Origin: Daphnia pulex
Lineage: Eukaryota > Arthropoda > Branchiopoda > Diplostraca > Daphniidae
Assembly (NCBI RefSeq): GCF_021134715.1
Contig: NC_060028.1
Coordinates: 890,501-954,500 of the forward strand
Length of the DNA: 64,000 bases
Direction of reading: 5' to 3'
This document shows positions 1 to 9,931 of the stretch, in pieces (within the stretch, counting starts at the first letter, position 1; each line of letters starts with the position of its first letter). Under the pieces are notes generated by a model. The model was not told the DNA's origin. It worked only from the letters and a program-made list of their open reading frames with translations, and did no database searches. The translations under genes were made by a program, and so were the position numbers.

Positions 1-70
1 CAAAGTATTACACTACAATTTATGCTGCCCCGAGCTGCATCACCAAAGAGCCCGGGTACTACATCGTGAT
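1..70 (+). pseudogene. Tail of a decayed YYTT-repeat secreted-protein gene
   Basis: The window opens inside degenerate repeats of the Tyr-Tyr-Thr-Thr type: tattacactacaatttatgc, then a copy of the accaaagagcccggg unit. The same wording recurs at 700-1140 and 1440-2340. No frame stays open. It is read as the 3' end of a tandem copy whose start lies outside the window. The family is inferred from the repeat wording only. Confidence 0.45.
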
Positions 71-539
71 TCCATTCGTTTTAAGCCATAACCATTTGGT
101 ATTAATTTGATATTGGTTTATGTAGACCCACCCCCAGCAACGGTAACCTGCAGAAGGAAAAGGCCAGTTTGCATGTCCTTGACGTTCGAAGGGAGATCAT
201 TACGTAAAACGTGTCATGCGGTGGTTAAGAGGTTGGGTGAGAACGGGAAGCGTTTGCTTCATTATCAAGCAGGTATAATAGCCGCAAGGCTCAAGAGGTG
301 AGGGTGAGGAAAAATCGTATAAAAAGAAGAGAGAAAAGGCTATGGGAACTCAGTCGAGTGAGAATCTCCGACACGGCAACAACTGCAGCTCATTATTTGT
401 CACCAACTGCCTTCTTCATTGTTATACCGTTTTGCAATCACGGGTAAACATTCATTTTTATTTCGAGTCGTGCATTAATTTTATCGAGAATTTTATCTTG
501 TCTTCACTTGATATGACCAGTTATATTCGATAATTAATT

Positions 540-1150
540 TTCAAATCGTTTATAGGTATCAACAACTATGGCGCCGTGCTGCTGTTTGGTGTTGTATGGT
601 TAATGGTTGGGTCGACCACGGGTGAACCGATGTCTCCTGGACTTGGTGGATACCAAGCAACAGCAGCGAAAGAATAGTGCACCACGTCGCCGCCTTACTA
701 CACAACAACGTCTAGATACGCAACATCTACTTGCTGCGCCGAGGCTCCTAAGTACTACACCACCGAGTATACTGTCCCAGCCTACTACACCGAAGTCCCC
801 TAGTACTACACGACTACGAATGCTGCCCCATCTTACTACACCGAGGCTCCATCTTATTTCAATACCAAAGCGGTCGAGTACTACACCGAACCGCACGAGT
901 ACTACTCTGCCCCGAACTACACAACCACAACTGAGGCGGCCAAGTACTACTTAGCCCAGACTTGCTGTTCCTTCCCTCTACGTTTAACTGTAATACTACA
1001 CCGAGGATCCAGTCTTCTACACCATAACCTACGCTACATCCAGATACTACGACGAAGCCCCCAACTACTACTACACCGAAATGTTTACTTCATTAAGTAT
1101 AACTCTGCTCCAAGCTACACCAAGGCCACCGAGTAATACACTACAACCAA
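540..1150 (+). pseudogene. Decayed YYTT-repeat secreted-protein gene, copy 2
   Basis: A 3' splice site ending ttataggtatcaacaact precedes a remnant of a signal-peptide exon. That exon matches 1253-1400 closely (caactatggcg, gtcgaccac, ggtg.accgatgtctc and gtggataccaa are shared). About 450 bp of degenerate tyrosine/threonine repeats follow (units such as tactacaccgaagtcccc), with frame shifts and stops in every frame. The intact ancestor probably encoded a secreted, tyrosine-rich, cuticle-like repeat protein. The copy cannot make a full product as it stands. Confidence 0.55.
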
Positions 1151-2345
1151 ATGGTAAATATTCTGTTTCTACATGGAGTTTTGTATTATTTTTTCTGTTC
1201 GTTAATATGCTAGTTATTATTGGAAATTCATGTTCCAATTATTTACCTTCTAGTCAACTATGGCGTCGTGCTGCTGTTGGCTGTTGTATCCTTGACGGTT
1301 AAGTCGACCACTGGTGTACCGATGTCTCGGGGGAATGTGGATACCAAACCGCGACGCCGCCGTCTTATAACACAACAGCAAACGCAACAACCGGTTACTT
1401 CACCACCAATTCCCTGGAGTATAATCCACAACTGATGTCCCGAACTACTACACCGAGGCCCCAAAGTATAACTCCGCCCCGAGTTACACCACCAAGGAAC
1501 CGTTGTTACTACACCACCAAGGCACCGGAGTAACTACACCACCAAGGCACCGGAGTAACTACACCACCAAGGCACCGGAGTAACTACACCACCAAGGCAC
1601 CGGAGTAACTACACCACCAAGGCACCGGAGTTACTACACCACCAAGGCACCGGAGTTACTACACCACCAAGGCACCGGAGTTACTACACCACCAAGGCAC
1701 CGGAGTTACTACACCACCAAGGCACCGGAGTTACTACACCACCAAGGCACCGGAGTTACTACACCACCAAGGCACCGGAGTTACTACACCACCAAGGCAC
1801 CGGAGTTACTACACCACCAAGGCACCGGAGTTACTACACCACCAAGGCACCGGAGTTACTACACCACCAAGGCACCGGAGTTACTACACCACCACGTATG
1901 CTGCCCAAGCCTTTTACACCGAGGCCTAAGTACTACTCCGTTCCCAGCTACTTCACCAAGGCTACAGCTTATTACGCCACCAAAGCGGGCAAATACTACA
2001 CCGAAGCGTCCTAGGACTACTCTGCACCGAATTACTACACAGCGGCTGCTCCCTCGTACTACGTTGGATCGAAATACTAGACTGAGGTTCCAGTTTACTA
2101 CACTACAACCCACGCTGCCTTCAGCTAACATACCGAGGCTTCGCTCCCATACCGATGCTCCTAAGTACTATACAATTAAGGCACCCGAGTATTACATCAC
2201 TACTTAGGCTGCTCCCACCTACTGCATCGAAGCTGCGAAGTATTCCACTGCCCTGAGTTACTACACCATTAAGGCACCTGAATGTTACATCACAACCTTC
2301 GCTTCTCCAGTTTACTACAGGGAGGATCTTAAATACTATAGCCAA
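1150..2345 (+). pseudogene. Decayed YYTT-repeat secreted-protein gene, copy 3, with minisatellite expansion
   Basis: A likely intron runs from gtaaatattctg at about 1155 to ttctag at 1252. The next exon begins VNYGVVLLLAVVSLTV, a good hydrophobic signal core, followed by KSTTGVPM. Repeats of the YYTTKAPE type follow, but the frame is lost after about 60 codons. A perfect 25-bp tandem array occupies 1506-1880. Degenerate units (acaccgaggc, caccaaagcgg, attaaggcacc) continue to about 2340. A YYTTKAPE unit should be 24 bp, so the 25-bp unit shifts frame at every copy and cannot be a normal coding repeat. Confidence 0.6.
1506..1880 (+). repeat. Perfect 25-bp tandem repeat, 15 copies
   Basis: The unit is ttactacaccaccaaggcac followed by cggag (25 bp). 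Fifteen units run head to tail without spacers from 1506 to 1880. Units 2-5 (1531-1630) carry taact in place of ttact; the others are identical. A truncated sixteenth copy starts at 1881. The near-perfect identity indicates recent expansion or homogenisation. Confidence 0.95.
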
Positions 2346-2662
2346 AATTTCTGACTTATCTAATTGTGTTCAAATTTGTCGGTCACATCTTAATAGTTAC
2401 TAATCACTTGGAATCGTTGAGCTTAAATGAGAAAATAAATTTTTTTATGGTAATCATCTTCTACGATTTCTCTTAACACCTTCAAGCATTTTTACCAGTT
2501 GAAAATATATTGACACGACTGCAACACATTATTTTTTGACAAGTGATAAGACACGGCAAACACAAAACTTAAAATAGGAATTGCTTTATTATCCCACCTC
2601 CACCCACAATTCCACCACATTTTACAATCACATACACACATAAATACATACACACACCAAAG
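2345..2662. other. Non-coding, AT-rich interval
   Basis: No supported gene. It contains a CA-rich stretch (about 2630-2657) just left of the inverted-repeat element. Confidence 0.5.
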
Positions 2663-2944
2663 TTAACCCGTTGGCTGCCACGCCATACAACCGGTAGGTT
2701 GCTCTCTACTACTCTACGCGCCACGTCTGAAGGATCTATGACCAAGGTGGGACTTGCCATTGCTGACAAGTCCGTGCTGAAAAGGGGGAACTATGGTGCA
2801 TTGCCTTGTAACAGGCGCCTTGCGGCAGATTTGGGCTGGTGCGACTTTCCGACCCCACGGCATGAAAACCACGAGGCCGAACAGCGCACGCAGCCCGTGC
2901 TAAGGAGCTAGGGGAGAACAAAGGCGTGGCAGACAACGGGTTAA
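2663..2944. mobile_element. TTAA-flanked piggyBac-type MITE
   Basis: A 274-bp element (2667-2940) is bounded by TTAA on each side (2663-2666 and 2941-2944). Its terminal inverted repeats are 18 bp, cccgttggctgccacgcc at the left and the reverse complement of ggcgtggcagacaacggg at the right, with one mismatch. TTAA target duplication and termini starting CCC are hallmarks of piggyBac-superfamily transposons. The interior encodes no transposase, so it would move only in trans. The interior is richer in GC than its surroundings. Confidence 0.8.
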
Positions 2945-3206
2945 CTAACACTCACAAACATATTACCAACAACAAACGATGATGTGCGCCGACATTTTGG
3001 AGATACCGGCGACGTTTTGGTGTCCACCTTCTCGACGTTTCCTCTGCATTACCTGAATAAAGATAAAACAATTCTTATTTAGTGGCATGCCAATAAAAGT
3101 TACATAATACAGATGGAAACAATAATCAGGTTTTTTAGCTCAAAGATTTAAAGATGACATTTTTTTAGCTTAAAATCAAGCTTGCAATATTGAGAACTGT
3201 TAACTG

Positions 3207-3595
3207 AACAAAGCTCACTTGCTAGTTTTTCGAAAAAATTTCCGGAAGTATACCGGAAGTAACCACAGCTCCTCAACCATTGAGCTGTCATCAATTTAAA
3301 CCACATATTCGTGATCTCCATGAAATTTGGGGTCGATTAAGTGTGTTTAAAACGAAATCCAAAATTTGGCCAAAATCGAGAATTTTCCTGAACTATAGTT
3401 CAGGAAAATTTTCGAAACCGGAAGTACGCGTACGTAAAAAAGATAACATGAACTTTACCACAAATTTTACGAGGATCACGAATATGTGGTTCTTTCGTGC
3501 GTCAGAAGAATATTTACTGAACTACTGACTGAAATGTGAAAACCGGAAGTAGAAAAAAAATGCAATTTTCGAAAATTTAACAAGTGAGCTTTGTT
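3207..3595. mobile_element. Terminal-inverted-repeat element carrying four CCGGAAGT sites
   Basis: The ends match as inverted repeats: aacaaagctcacttg at 3207 against caagtgagctttgtt at 3581-3595, with weaker matching further in (tttttcgaaaaaatt against aattttcgaaaattt). Inside are four CCGGAAGT octamers (3242, 3253, 3418, 3543), all in one orientation, and a perfect 30-bp palindrome at 3381-3410. No protein is encoded. No clear target-site duplication was found, so the exact ends and superfamily are uncertain. Confidence 0.6.
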
Positions 3596-5535
3596 GCTCG
3601 AATAGTAATCGTCAGTTATCACTAATTATTTCAACAAAATAACTGCCAATTAATGTTTAAGAGATGTGAAAAGTAACTGGAACTGACTGTTTTGACAGCT
3701 GCAAATTATCAAAATGCCATCTAGCGTTAGAAAAAAGAAACGTCCAAGAAAAACCGTTTGCGCGTAAGAAGGGCCTGATTTTGGAAACTATTACACAGAC
3801 AGAGTTTAACGCTACTAGACTATTAATAGATAACCTACGAAAATAAGTCAATTGTTACCCAACAATCTGGGCATTACCTGGGCATAATCCCGTAGTGAAT
3901 GATTACAGGTGTGTCACAGCGGGCGGAAGCGAACACTGAAGTGATCCAACTCGTCAATGAAGAAAGACAAGTTCTGCAGCAGTTCATACAAAGCAGTGAA
4001 GCTAGATGAGCGGACGTCACGAAGATAAGGATGGAGAAGACATTGGTGGAAATCCGTCTTCCGTCATGGACAAAGGTCAGCATTGGCACAAGAATCTCCG
4101 TGCCAGGAACACACGTATCCATAAAGGAACTGCGTGCTCTGTAAAAAAAAATGTTGTACATTAATTGAAAAATAAAAATGAATGACTCTTCATGTCTCTG
4201 AAACTCTAAGTGGAAATGGTACAAGGAAATGATCTTCGTTATTTACAAATTAACCTATGAGAAATAAAACTCTACCTATTTCTTAGCTGGGTTGCCTTCT
4301 AAACAGAAGTAAAAACAGCCACAACAACAAACATGCTGTTGCAGGGTACACCACCAAAATTGTGAGATTCGGAAAAGATCCTATGGTTCATGAGAAAGAA
4401 TACCTATGTTAAATGAAAATCTGAATAGTAATGGTCTCGTAGCAGTAATGGGGAAATACCTTATCTCAGAACATTTGTATTCCAGTATGTGTGTGCATCA
4501 AACATGAGTTTTAGGCTTGACAGCATGATGGGTTTAATGGGTGGAAATTGACTGAGCGCTAAGTCAACTTGTTGGAATACTGGCAGTATGCATCTAGAAT
4601 TTGAAGAAATATGTTGGTAACTTGGTACAGTATAAAAATAAGGAAACTAGGTAAAGATAAACCTACATATGATACGAAGTTCAATTTGGCATTTGAAATC
4701 ACAGGATTCATTGAAATTTCACGATGTCAGAATGTCAACATGGGCGACCTGGCGACATCTAGTAATGAGTTTTGAATCTTAAGTTAGTCAGGTCACAGAC
4801 AGACATGACATGACATACAACCTGCAAGCTCACAACCTGTCTTCTGAAGCAAAATAATTTTTGTTGCAAGGTATTTATTGTACCAAAATTATTTTTGATT
4901 ACTGTGTTCTTTAAGGCAATAATGTTCATGTTAATTTTTCCCTGTCAAGTTGTAGATCTTCAAGATATTTATGCCTTCGCCAGATCCAATTCTTTGCTGC
5001 TATCTATTTTGGGGACAACAGCGAGAAAATGCTGCTACTCAAGATTATGTGGTGTAATTTAGGACAATGTAAGATTGATAGATTTGAGGTATGGTTTTCT
5101 GTTACTACAATATGCGGTTTGAAAATTATATCTATTATATACTCTCCTTTCAGGTTAATCCCTCTCCACTGTTCTAGTTGCTTGGAAACCGACGAGAGAT
5201 TGCTGGAATTGAAGACTGATCATTTGTGTAGATGTAGATAACTTACAAGTGCATAATCTGGGCTCCCTTCTTTTCTGTGGCCCTGTTTCCCTAACTAACC
5301 ACTAACCAACGCCCGCCGGTGGTCACTCACTCGCTGTGTCAACCAGGAGGAGGGGAGGGCTCTGGTCGAACGGGGACTTGGAAGGCGCATGATCCGATGA
5401 AAACTTTTGGAGGGTCATGAGTCTAACCCGGAAGCCTAGTATGACTATATCTCCCCAGTAAAACTGGCCTCGTACTTCTCTCTTCTTCTCGGTCCAGATA
5501 CTATCTCTGGGGGCCGTAGACAATTCCAATTGCAT
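3596..5535. other. Unassigned interval with one splice-bounded candidate exon
   Basis: No gene can be supported. On the minus strand, 3886-4141 has a good acceptor (pyrimidine tract then cag) and a donor (cag|gtaatg). Two frames are open for much of its length, so it may be an exon or an old gene fragment. The rest is AT-rich without recognisable coding. Confidence 0.3.
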
Positions 5536-5727
5536 GTGCGAGTTTTAACAAAGCAGGCCATGCGCTACCCAATGAGACAAAAAGCGATGTTTAATTTTTG
5601 TGGAATTAGAAATTTTTAAAATTGGTTCTGGAATAAGTAAAATTTTTAACTTATTTACTGACATCAGCTAAAATAAAATATTGCTTTTTGTGTCATTGGG
5701 TAGCGAGTTGCTTGCTCAAACTCGCAC
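5536..5727. repeat. Foldback inverted repeat, about 45-bp arms
   Basis: The left arm 5536-5585 (gtgcgagtttt, cgctacccaatgagacaaaa) is complementary to the right arm 5683-5727 (ttttgtgtcattgggtagcg, caaactcgcac) with a few mismatches. About 97 bp separate the arms. This is the form of a small foldback element or MITE relic. No coding content. Confidence 0.6.
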
Positions 5728-6041
5728 AAAAATAGACAGAATTATATATTATATGTTTTTGAAACAATTTAGATTTTATTGACTATTAAATTCATATTGC
5801 ACATTACAAGAGTTATATGGAAAGGAAAACTATATGTAGGTATGTTTGTTGGATTAAAGGTTATAGGGATGTGGGAAAAATATGACGGTGTATTATGGTG
5901 GGATTATAAGTTATGGTTTTAATCATTACCTAACATGTAGGTAATATTTTATTTACAACAAACCTCTAAATTTTTTTTAAAATTCAATCTCCCCCCCCCC
6001 AACATCCTCTACATTCCTTTCCCAATCTCAAAACATGTTTA

Positions 6042-7420
6042 TTAATTGTTTGACATGAATTCCCCAGATTTCTGTTTTTGTTCCCTCATAACATGTAAAC
6101 GATAAACTGCAGACCCAATGACAATCAAACAAAACAATGATGCAACTTCGGTAACACGACACCAGCACCAAGGAACAGCCTGCAGTTTAACATGAGATGT
6201 AAAAAGATCTTTCACCAGCATAGGCTGCAACAACGTCCCACATCGGACATCAACTAGGGAACAACCTATAACCAAAATGAAATGAATTAATCTTCAGCAT
6301 GAATGGAAATGCTGTCTGAAAAGACAAATTAATGTCACTTTATGTCGTTTAACCCAAGTATTCTGAAAAACATCTGTAGTACTTATTATCTGAAAGCTAT
6401 TGTTGAAACAAAATTTGAGTTGAAAAACAAAATTTACATGAAACTAGATGCATCTAAGACTACAGTACAAAATCATTGGAACTTTTTAGTCTACACTGAA
6501 AGAAAGATTCTTTCAGAATCAAGTATCAACCTATCTTGTGTTCAATCATTTTCTCTTTAGTCCTTTACACAGTCCAGACTCCAGAACTTAATATATTTAA
6601 ATTGAAAGAAAATTGTTTTTAATGAAATCCCTAAATGGTAAAACTAAACAATCGAATCAAAACTTTGTTCCTGAATACTTTATAAGTTTTACTTCTAACT
6701 TAACACGATTAATTTTCAAATAAACTGAATAAAGTAACTTACTGGCCTTCAATTAGTGCACATCTATTGAAGTTCACAGTAAAGGTAAATGAGACTTCTT
6801 CATGTAAAGAAACATACAGCAGGACAAGTAGCAAGATGAATACCTTTAACCATCTGGCTACATCAAATCCATGTGCATGTTGTGCAACAACAAGGGAGCT
6901 CTGAAGACTTTACCAGGCTGTTAATCCTATTTAAAAAAAAAAAAAAAAAACTCAATTACTCTTAATGAAAAATGTCTCAAATGACACAACAAAAATGATG
7001 GAAGTTATCTTAAGTTATGCAATCCCTCAGAATAAATGTTACAAAGGAACCTACAGTTTGTAAGCTTTTGCAATGTAGGCACAACTGAAAATTCTACAAC
7101 AGATTAGTTAAGACTAAAGAGATAGTCACCAACTAACTAAACCTGTAGTCTCACAGTTAAAAAGATAAACAATATATTTACTTTAATTGTTCTGAAGTTG
7201 ACGAAACGTGCACTTCAGGTATAGGAAAAGAGATATTTTGGCAAAATGTACAGCTGTTCCACACGATCAGATGAAATTGCCAAGTAGAAATTGCACGCTA
7301 TGATGCCATACAAATAACTAAATTCACAAACAAATAATTAACATTCAGTATCCTTTAAGAATCCAAACAAAAATTAGTAAATTACCTATTTAATTCGCAG
7401 TAAACCATTACGATTTGCAT
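6042..7420 (-). CDS. Possible small multi-pass membrane protein, model unresolved
   Basis: Three minus-strand segments look coding. 7386-7420 gives Met-Gln-Ile-Val-Met-Val with a donor ag|gtaatt. 6743-6898 gives FDVARW, then a strong membrane helix (LKVFILLLVLLYVSL) and NRCALIEG, with donor gtaagt. 6042-6265 gives CSLVDVRCG, then VPWCWCR and a second helix (EVASLFCLIVIGSAVY), and ends at a stop. Segments 1 and 2 join in frame if the second AG of cagag is used. Segments 2 and 3 are out of phase by one base, so a small exon is missing from the model or the gene is broken. The topology loosely recalls the TMEM179 family, but that is weak. Confidence 0.35.
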
Positions 7421-7731
7421 TAATTATCTCACTCGCACAGCGTCTCGGAAACAAATGGCACAAATTGTCACTAACGAATGGGCACTCGCCACCTAGCGAC
7501 AGTCCTCAGCATCCACAAACCACAAACGAATGAACGGCTGGATCGCTGCCTCGCTGGATTGCTTCCAAAATTTTCAGACAGCTTATCATCCGAAATTCCG
7601 AATATTGAATCCTACGGGGATAAATGAAAAATGAATCATAAATATTGTTGCCAATAGTCTATAAACTTTTCTCTTTAATTTTAAGGAAATTAAGAAGTAA
7701 ATTTTGCAAAAAAATAGAAAGAACAAAGAAA

Positions 7732-7828
7732 GACTCTTGGCTTGAGTCACTCTTCCGCCGAAATCCAGCTGATCAACATGACTGTGTTCGTCAATCGTTC
7801 CACAGAGAGGCCCTATTATTCAGAACAG
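7732..7828 (-). pseudogene. Decayed duplicate of the TULP4 tubby-domain exon
   Basis: The stretch gactcttgg...gtcactcttccgcc, aaatccagctgat, gactgtgttcgt and tattattcagaaca matches 16101-16190 in this window in the same order. That second region is part of the TULP4 exon encoding the conserved LWNE...[12 protein letters not shown] segment. The copy has extra bases (for example ctt and caat insertions) that break the frame, and no flanking exons. It is a partial gene duplication about 8 kb from the functional gene, in the same orientation. Confidence 0.8.
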
Positions 7829-8166
7829 ATATTATTCAGACCCGTAACACTTGAACTATGCCCTCTGCAGTGATAACAGAACCAAGGACGCGTTTAAAAA
7901 ATATAGACTTTTCCACTAGTTGAGTACCTCAAGCCGAAGCAGACACTCCTGTACGGATTATCTCAAAACTGGTTTCGACAACAACAGTGGATTTTCACAA
8001 AAAAAGTAAGAAAAATTCAAAAATAAAAAATATTCATCGTCTGATTCAATCGCAATATTTGTGTTGGTATGTAAAAAAAAAAGTTCCAAGTTACAATTAA
8101 CCAAAAGTTAAAACGTTTCCTATTTTTACAATTGTTACAAGTACTTTTACTGTAGGCTACTTCAAA

Positions 8167-9931
8167 ATGGCAATATCTTCCGAAAAATGGCGACTGGCGC
8201 AATATGCAATACTTGTGCTAGCAATCACAAATAGCTCTCAATCAGAACTGCCGTCATCTTCCTCATGGGCTAAACTTCAAATATCGCCCAGTGAACTGTG
8301 CTCAATGCCTTACGGTAGTTTCAGAGTCAATATTTACGAACACGCAAATAACCACAAGACAACTACACCACCAACCCGATACAAGTATTTCTACGCGCCC
8401 ATCGCCCTGCTGGACCACAAAAGTGCCGTCACTTCGTTCAACAACGTGACAAAACAAGCCGAAGTTCGTTTCCGCATCGAAATGTGGAACGACAAAGTTG
8501 AGAGCCAAGTCGTCAAATATTTGACGGAATTCGTCCGTCAATCAGTCCAATCCAATCAGGTGCAAGTCATCCCTCTCGAAAAAGTTGTTCTGGCCAGCAC
8601 GAAACCTTCGACCGTCTTTTCGCTGTCAACCGATTGGCTGCCCTATCAGCTGCACAAGTCGCTGCAATTTACTCTGTCGTGTTTCGTCCAAAGAGATTGC
8701 GACCAACTAGCGGCAGACATGCGCATCAACCCACAGCAATTCGACCACTTCAAACTCCTCTTCAGTCTGACGTCACAGACATCACAAACTAAACAAACGG
8801 TCATCCGCATCGACAATGTCGTCTCGGGTCAATTGGTCAGCGACCTTCTCCAGCGATTCGATCAAGACGTTCAACAAGCATTTCTGACGGCTAAGGACGA
8901 GAAGCGACTCTTGACCGAAACGATAACCAACGTCTTCGTGGAAACGTTCGAAGACTCGGATGTCGTTTCACCAAATTCCGAGTCGCAAGTCTACAATTTA
9001 TTGAGAAATCTTCTTATCTCTTCCAGAACGGTCATCAAAGAGCAGAGCGACAAAATGTGGGACTCAGTTTTTTGGAACGAGGACAACTACAGACCTGATA
9101 AAACCACCAAAACTTTGAACGAAATCTTTAAGAAACTCGATACGGAATCCCAGAAAAAGATGTCGGAAACGTACAACAATAACAAAAAAGTAAGTGGTGG
9201 GGGGAAAGTGGGATTTCTCAGGTTGTTTTCGGGCGAAGCCAAATTAAACAACGAATTTTCACGTCACGGGTCGACAACAAAAGAAGACATAGAAAAGTTC
9301 TATGAAGAGAGTAAGGACCACGTTGAGTGGGATGGAGAGAAATTTTCACCCAAGCCGTTGTCACTCAGTAGAATCAATTTGGTGCAATTACGGGACACGC
9401 AATCTTTACAGGATCGCAAAGTGAGCGTTCGGTTCTCGACTGCCGTCCTATCCACTCCCATCAATTTTGTACAAAATACCGAATTGACAGTCACTGACGA
9501 ATGGCAAAATCTCAAAGAGGAGTTGAAAGGTATTTGAAAAAAAAAAAAAAAAAAAAAAATAGAAACAAAGTTTTGATACTAGTAACAGATTTTGCTGTTA
9601 ACCAGATACATCGAAACGATCGAAAAGTTTGGAAGAAGCAAACCTTATTCTGACCAAAAAATTGGAAGAAGCAAACCTTATTTTGACCAAAACATCGGGA
9701 GGTATTATTTAAAAGATTCACGTAAGGAAGTACGAAAAAGTAAAAATGCTATTTCTATTTTTAGAAACCCGAAGACATATTATGCTTCTGAATAACCACG
9801 AATTTGTTTCGACCCTATCGATTGAAAGCTTAGCTAAAAAGGTATCTGAATTTAAAAATTCAGTGTGTGAAGAGGTCGACCGGTGTGGCACCAATCGGCG
9901 CAAAAAATGGGGATTTGGGGGTAAAAATTGA
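8167..9931 (+). CDS. Unknown secreted protein, 541 aa, three exons
   Basis: Exons 8167-9529, 9606-9701 and 9765-9931 join in phase to 541 residues. The N-terminus (WRLAQYAILVLAITNSSQSE) looks like a signal peptide. The body has no motif I recognise. It is hydrophilic, with aromatic-rich stretches (RYKYFYAPIALLDH) and predicted helices toward the C-terminus. Exon 2 encodes an exact 11-residue duplication (LEEANLILTKK twice, from a 33-bp repeat). Exon 3 ends in a basic tail (NRRKKWGFGGKN). Intron 1 (9530-9605) contains a run of about 22 A. The splice sites are ag|gtattt, ccag|at, gag|gtatta and ttag|aa. An unspliced frame would stop at 9537. Probably a lineage-restricted family; function unknown. 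Confidence 0.7.

Noticed and set aside
1506-1880. Regular short repeats that could suggest a CRISPR array
   Set aside because: Units are directly contiguous with no spacers, and the genome is eukaryotic; it is a minisatellite.
2699-2951. Two open frames inside the TTAA element
   Set aside because: About 70 codons each, no transposase motif, and both overlap the inverted terminus; the element is non-autonomous.
9538-9560. Poly-A run after a stop codon, suggesting a retrocopy or mRNA end
   Set aside because: It lies inside a 76-bp intron; the frame continues correctly through two further exons.
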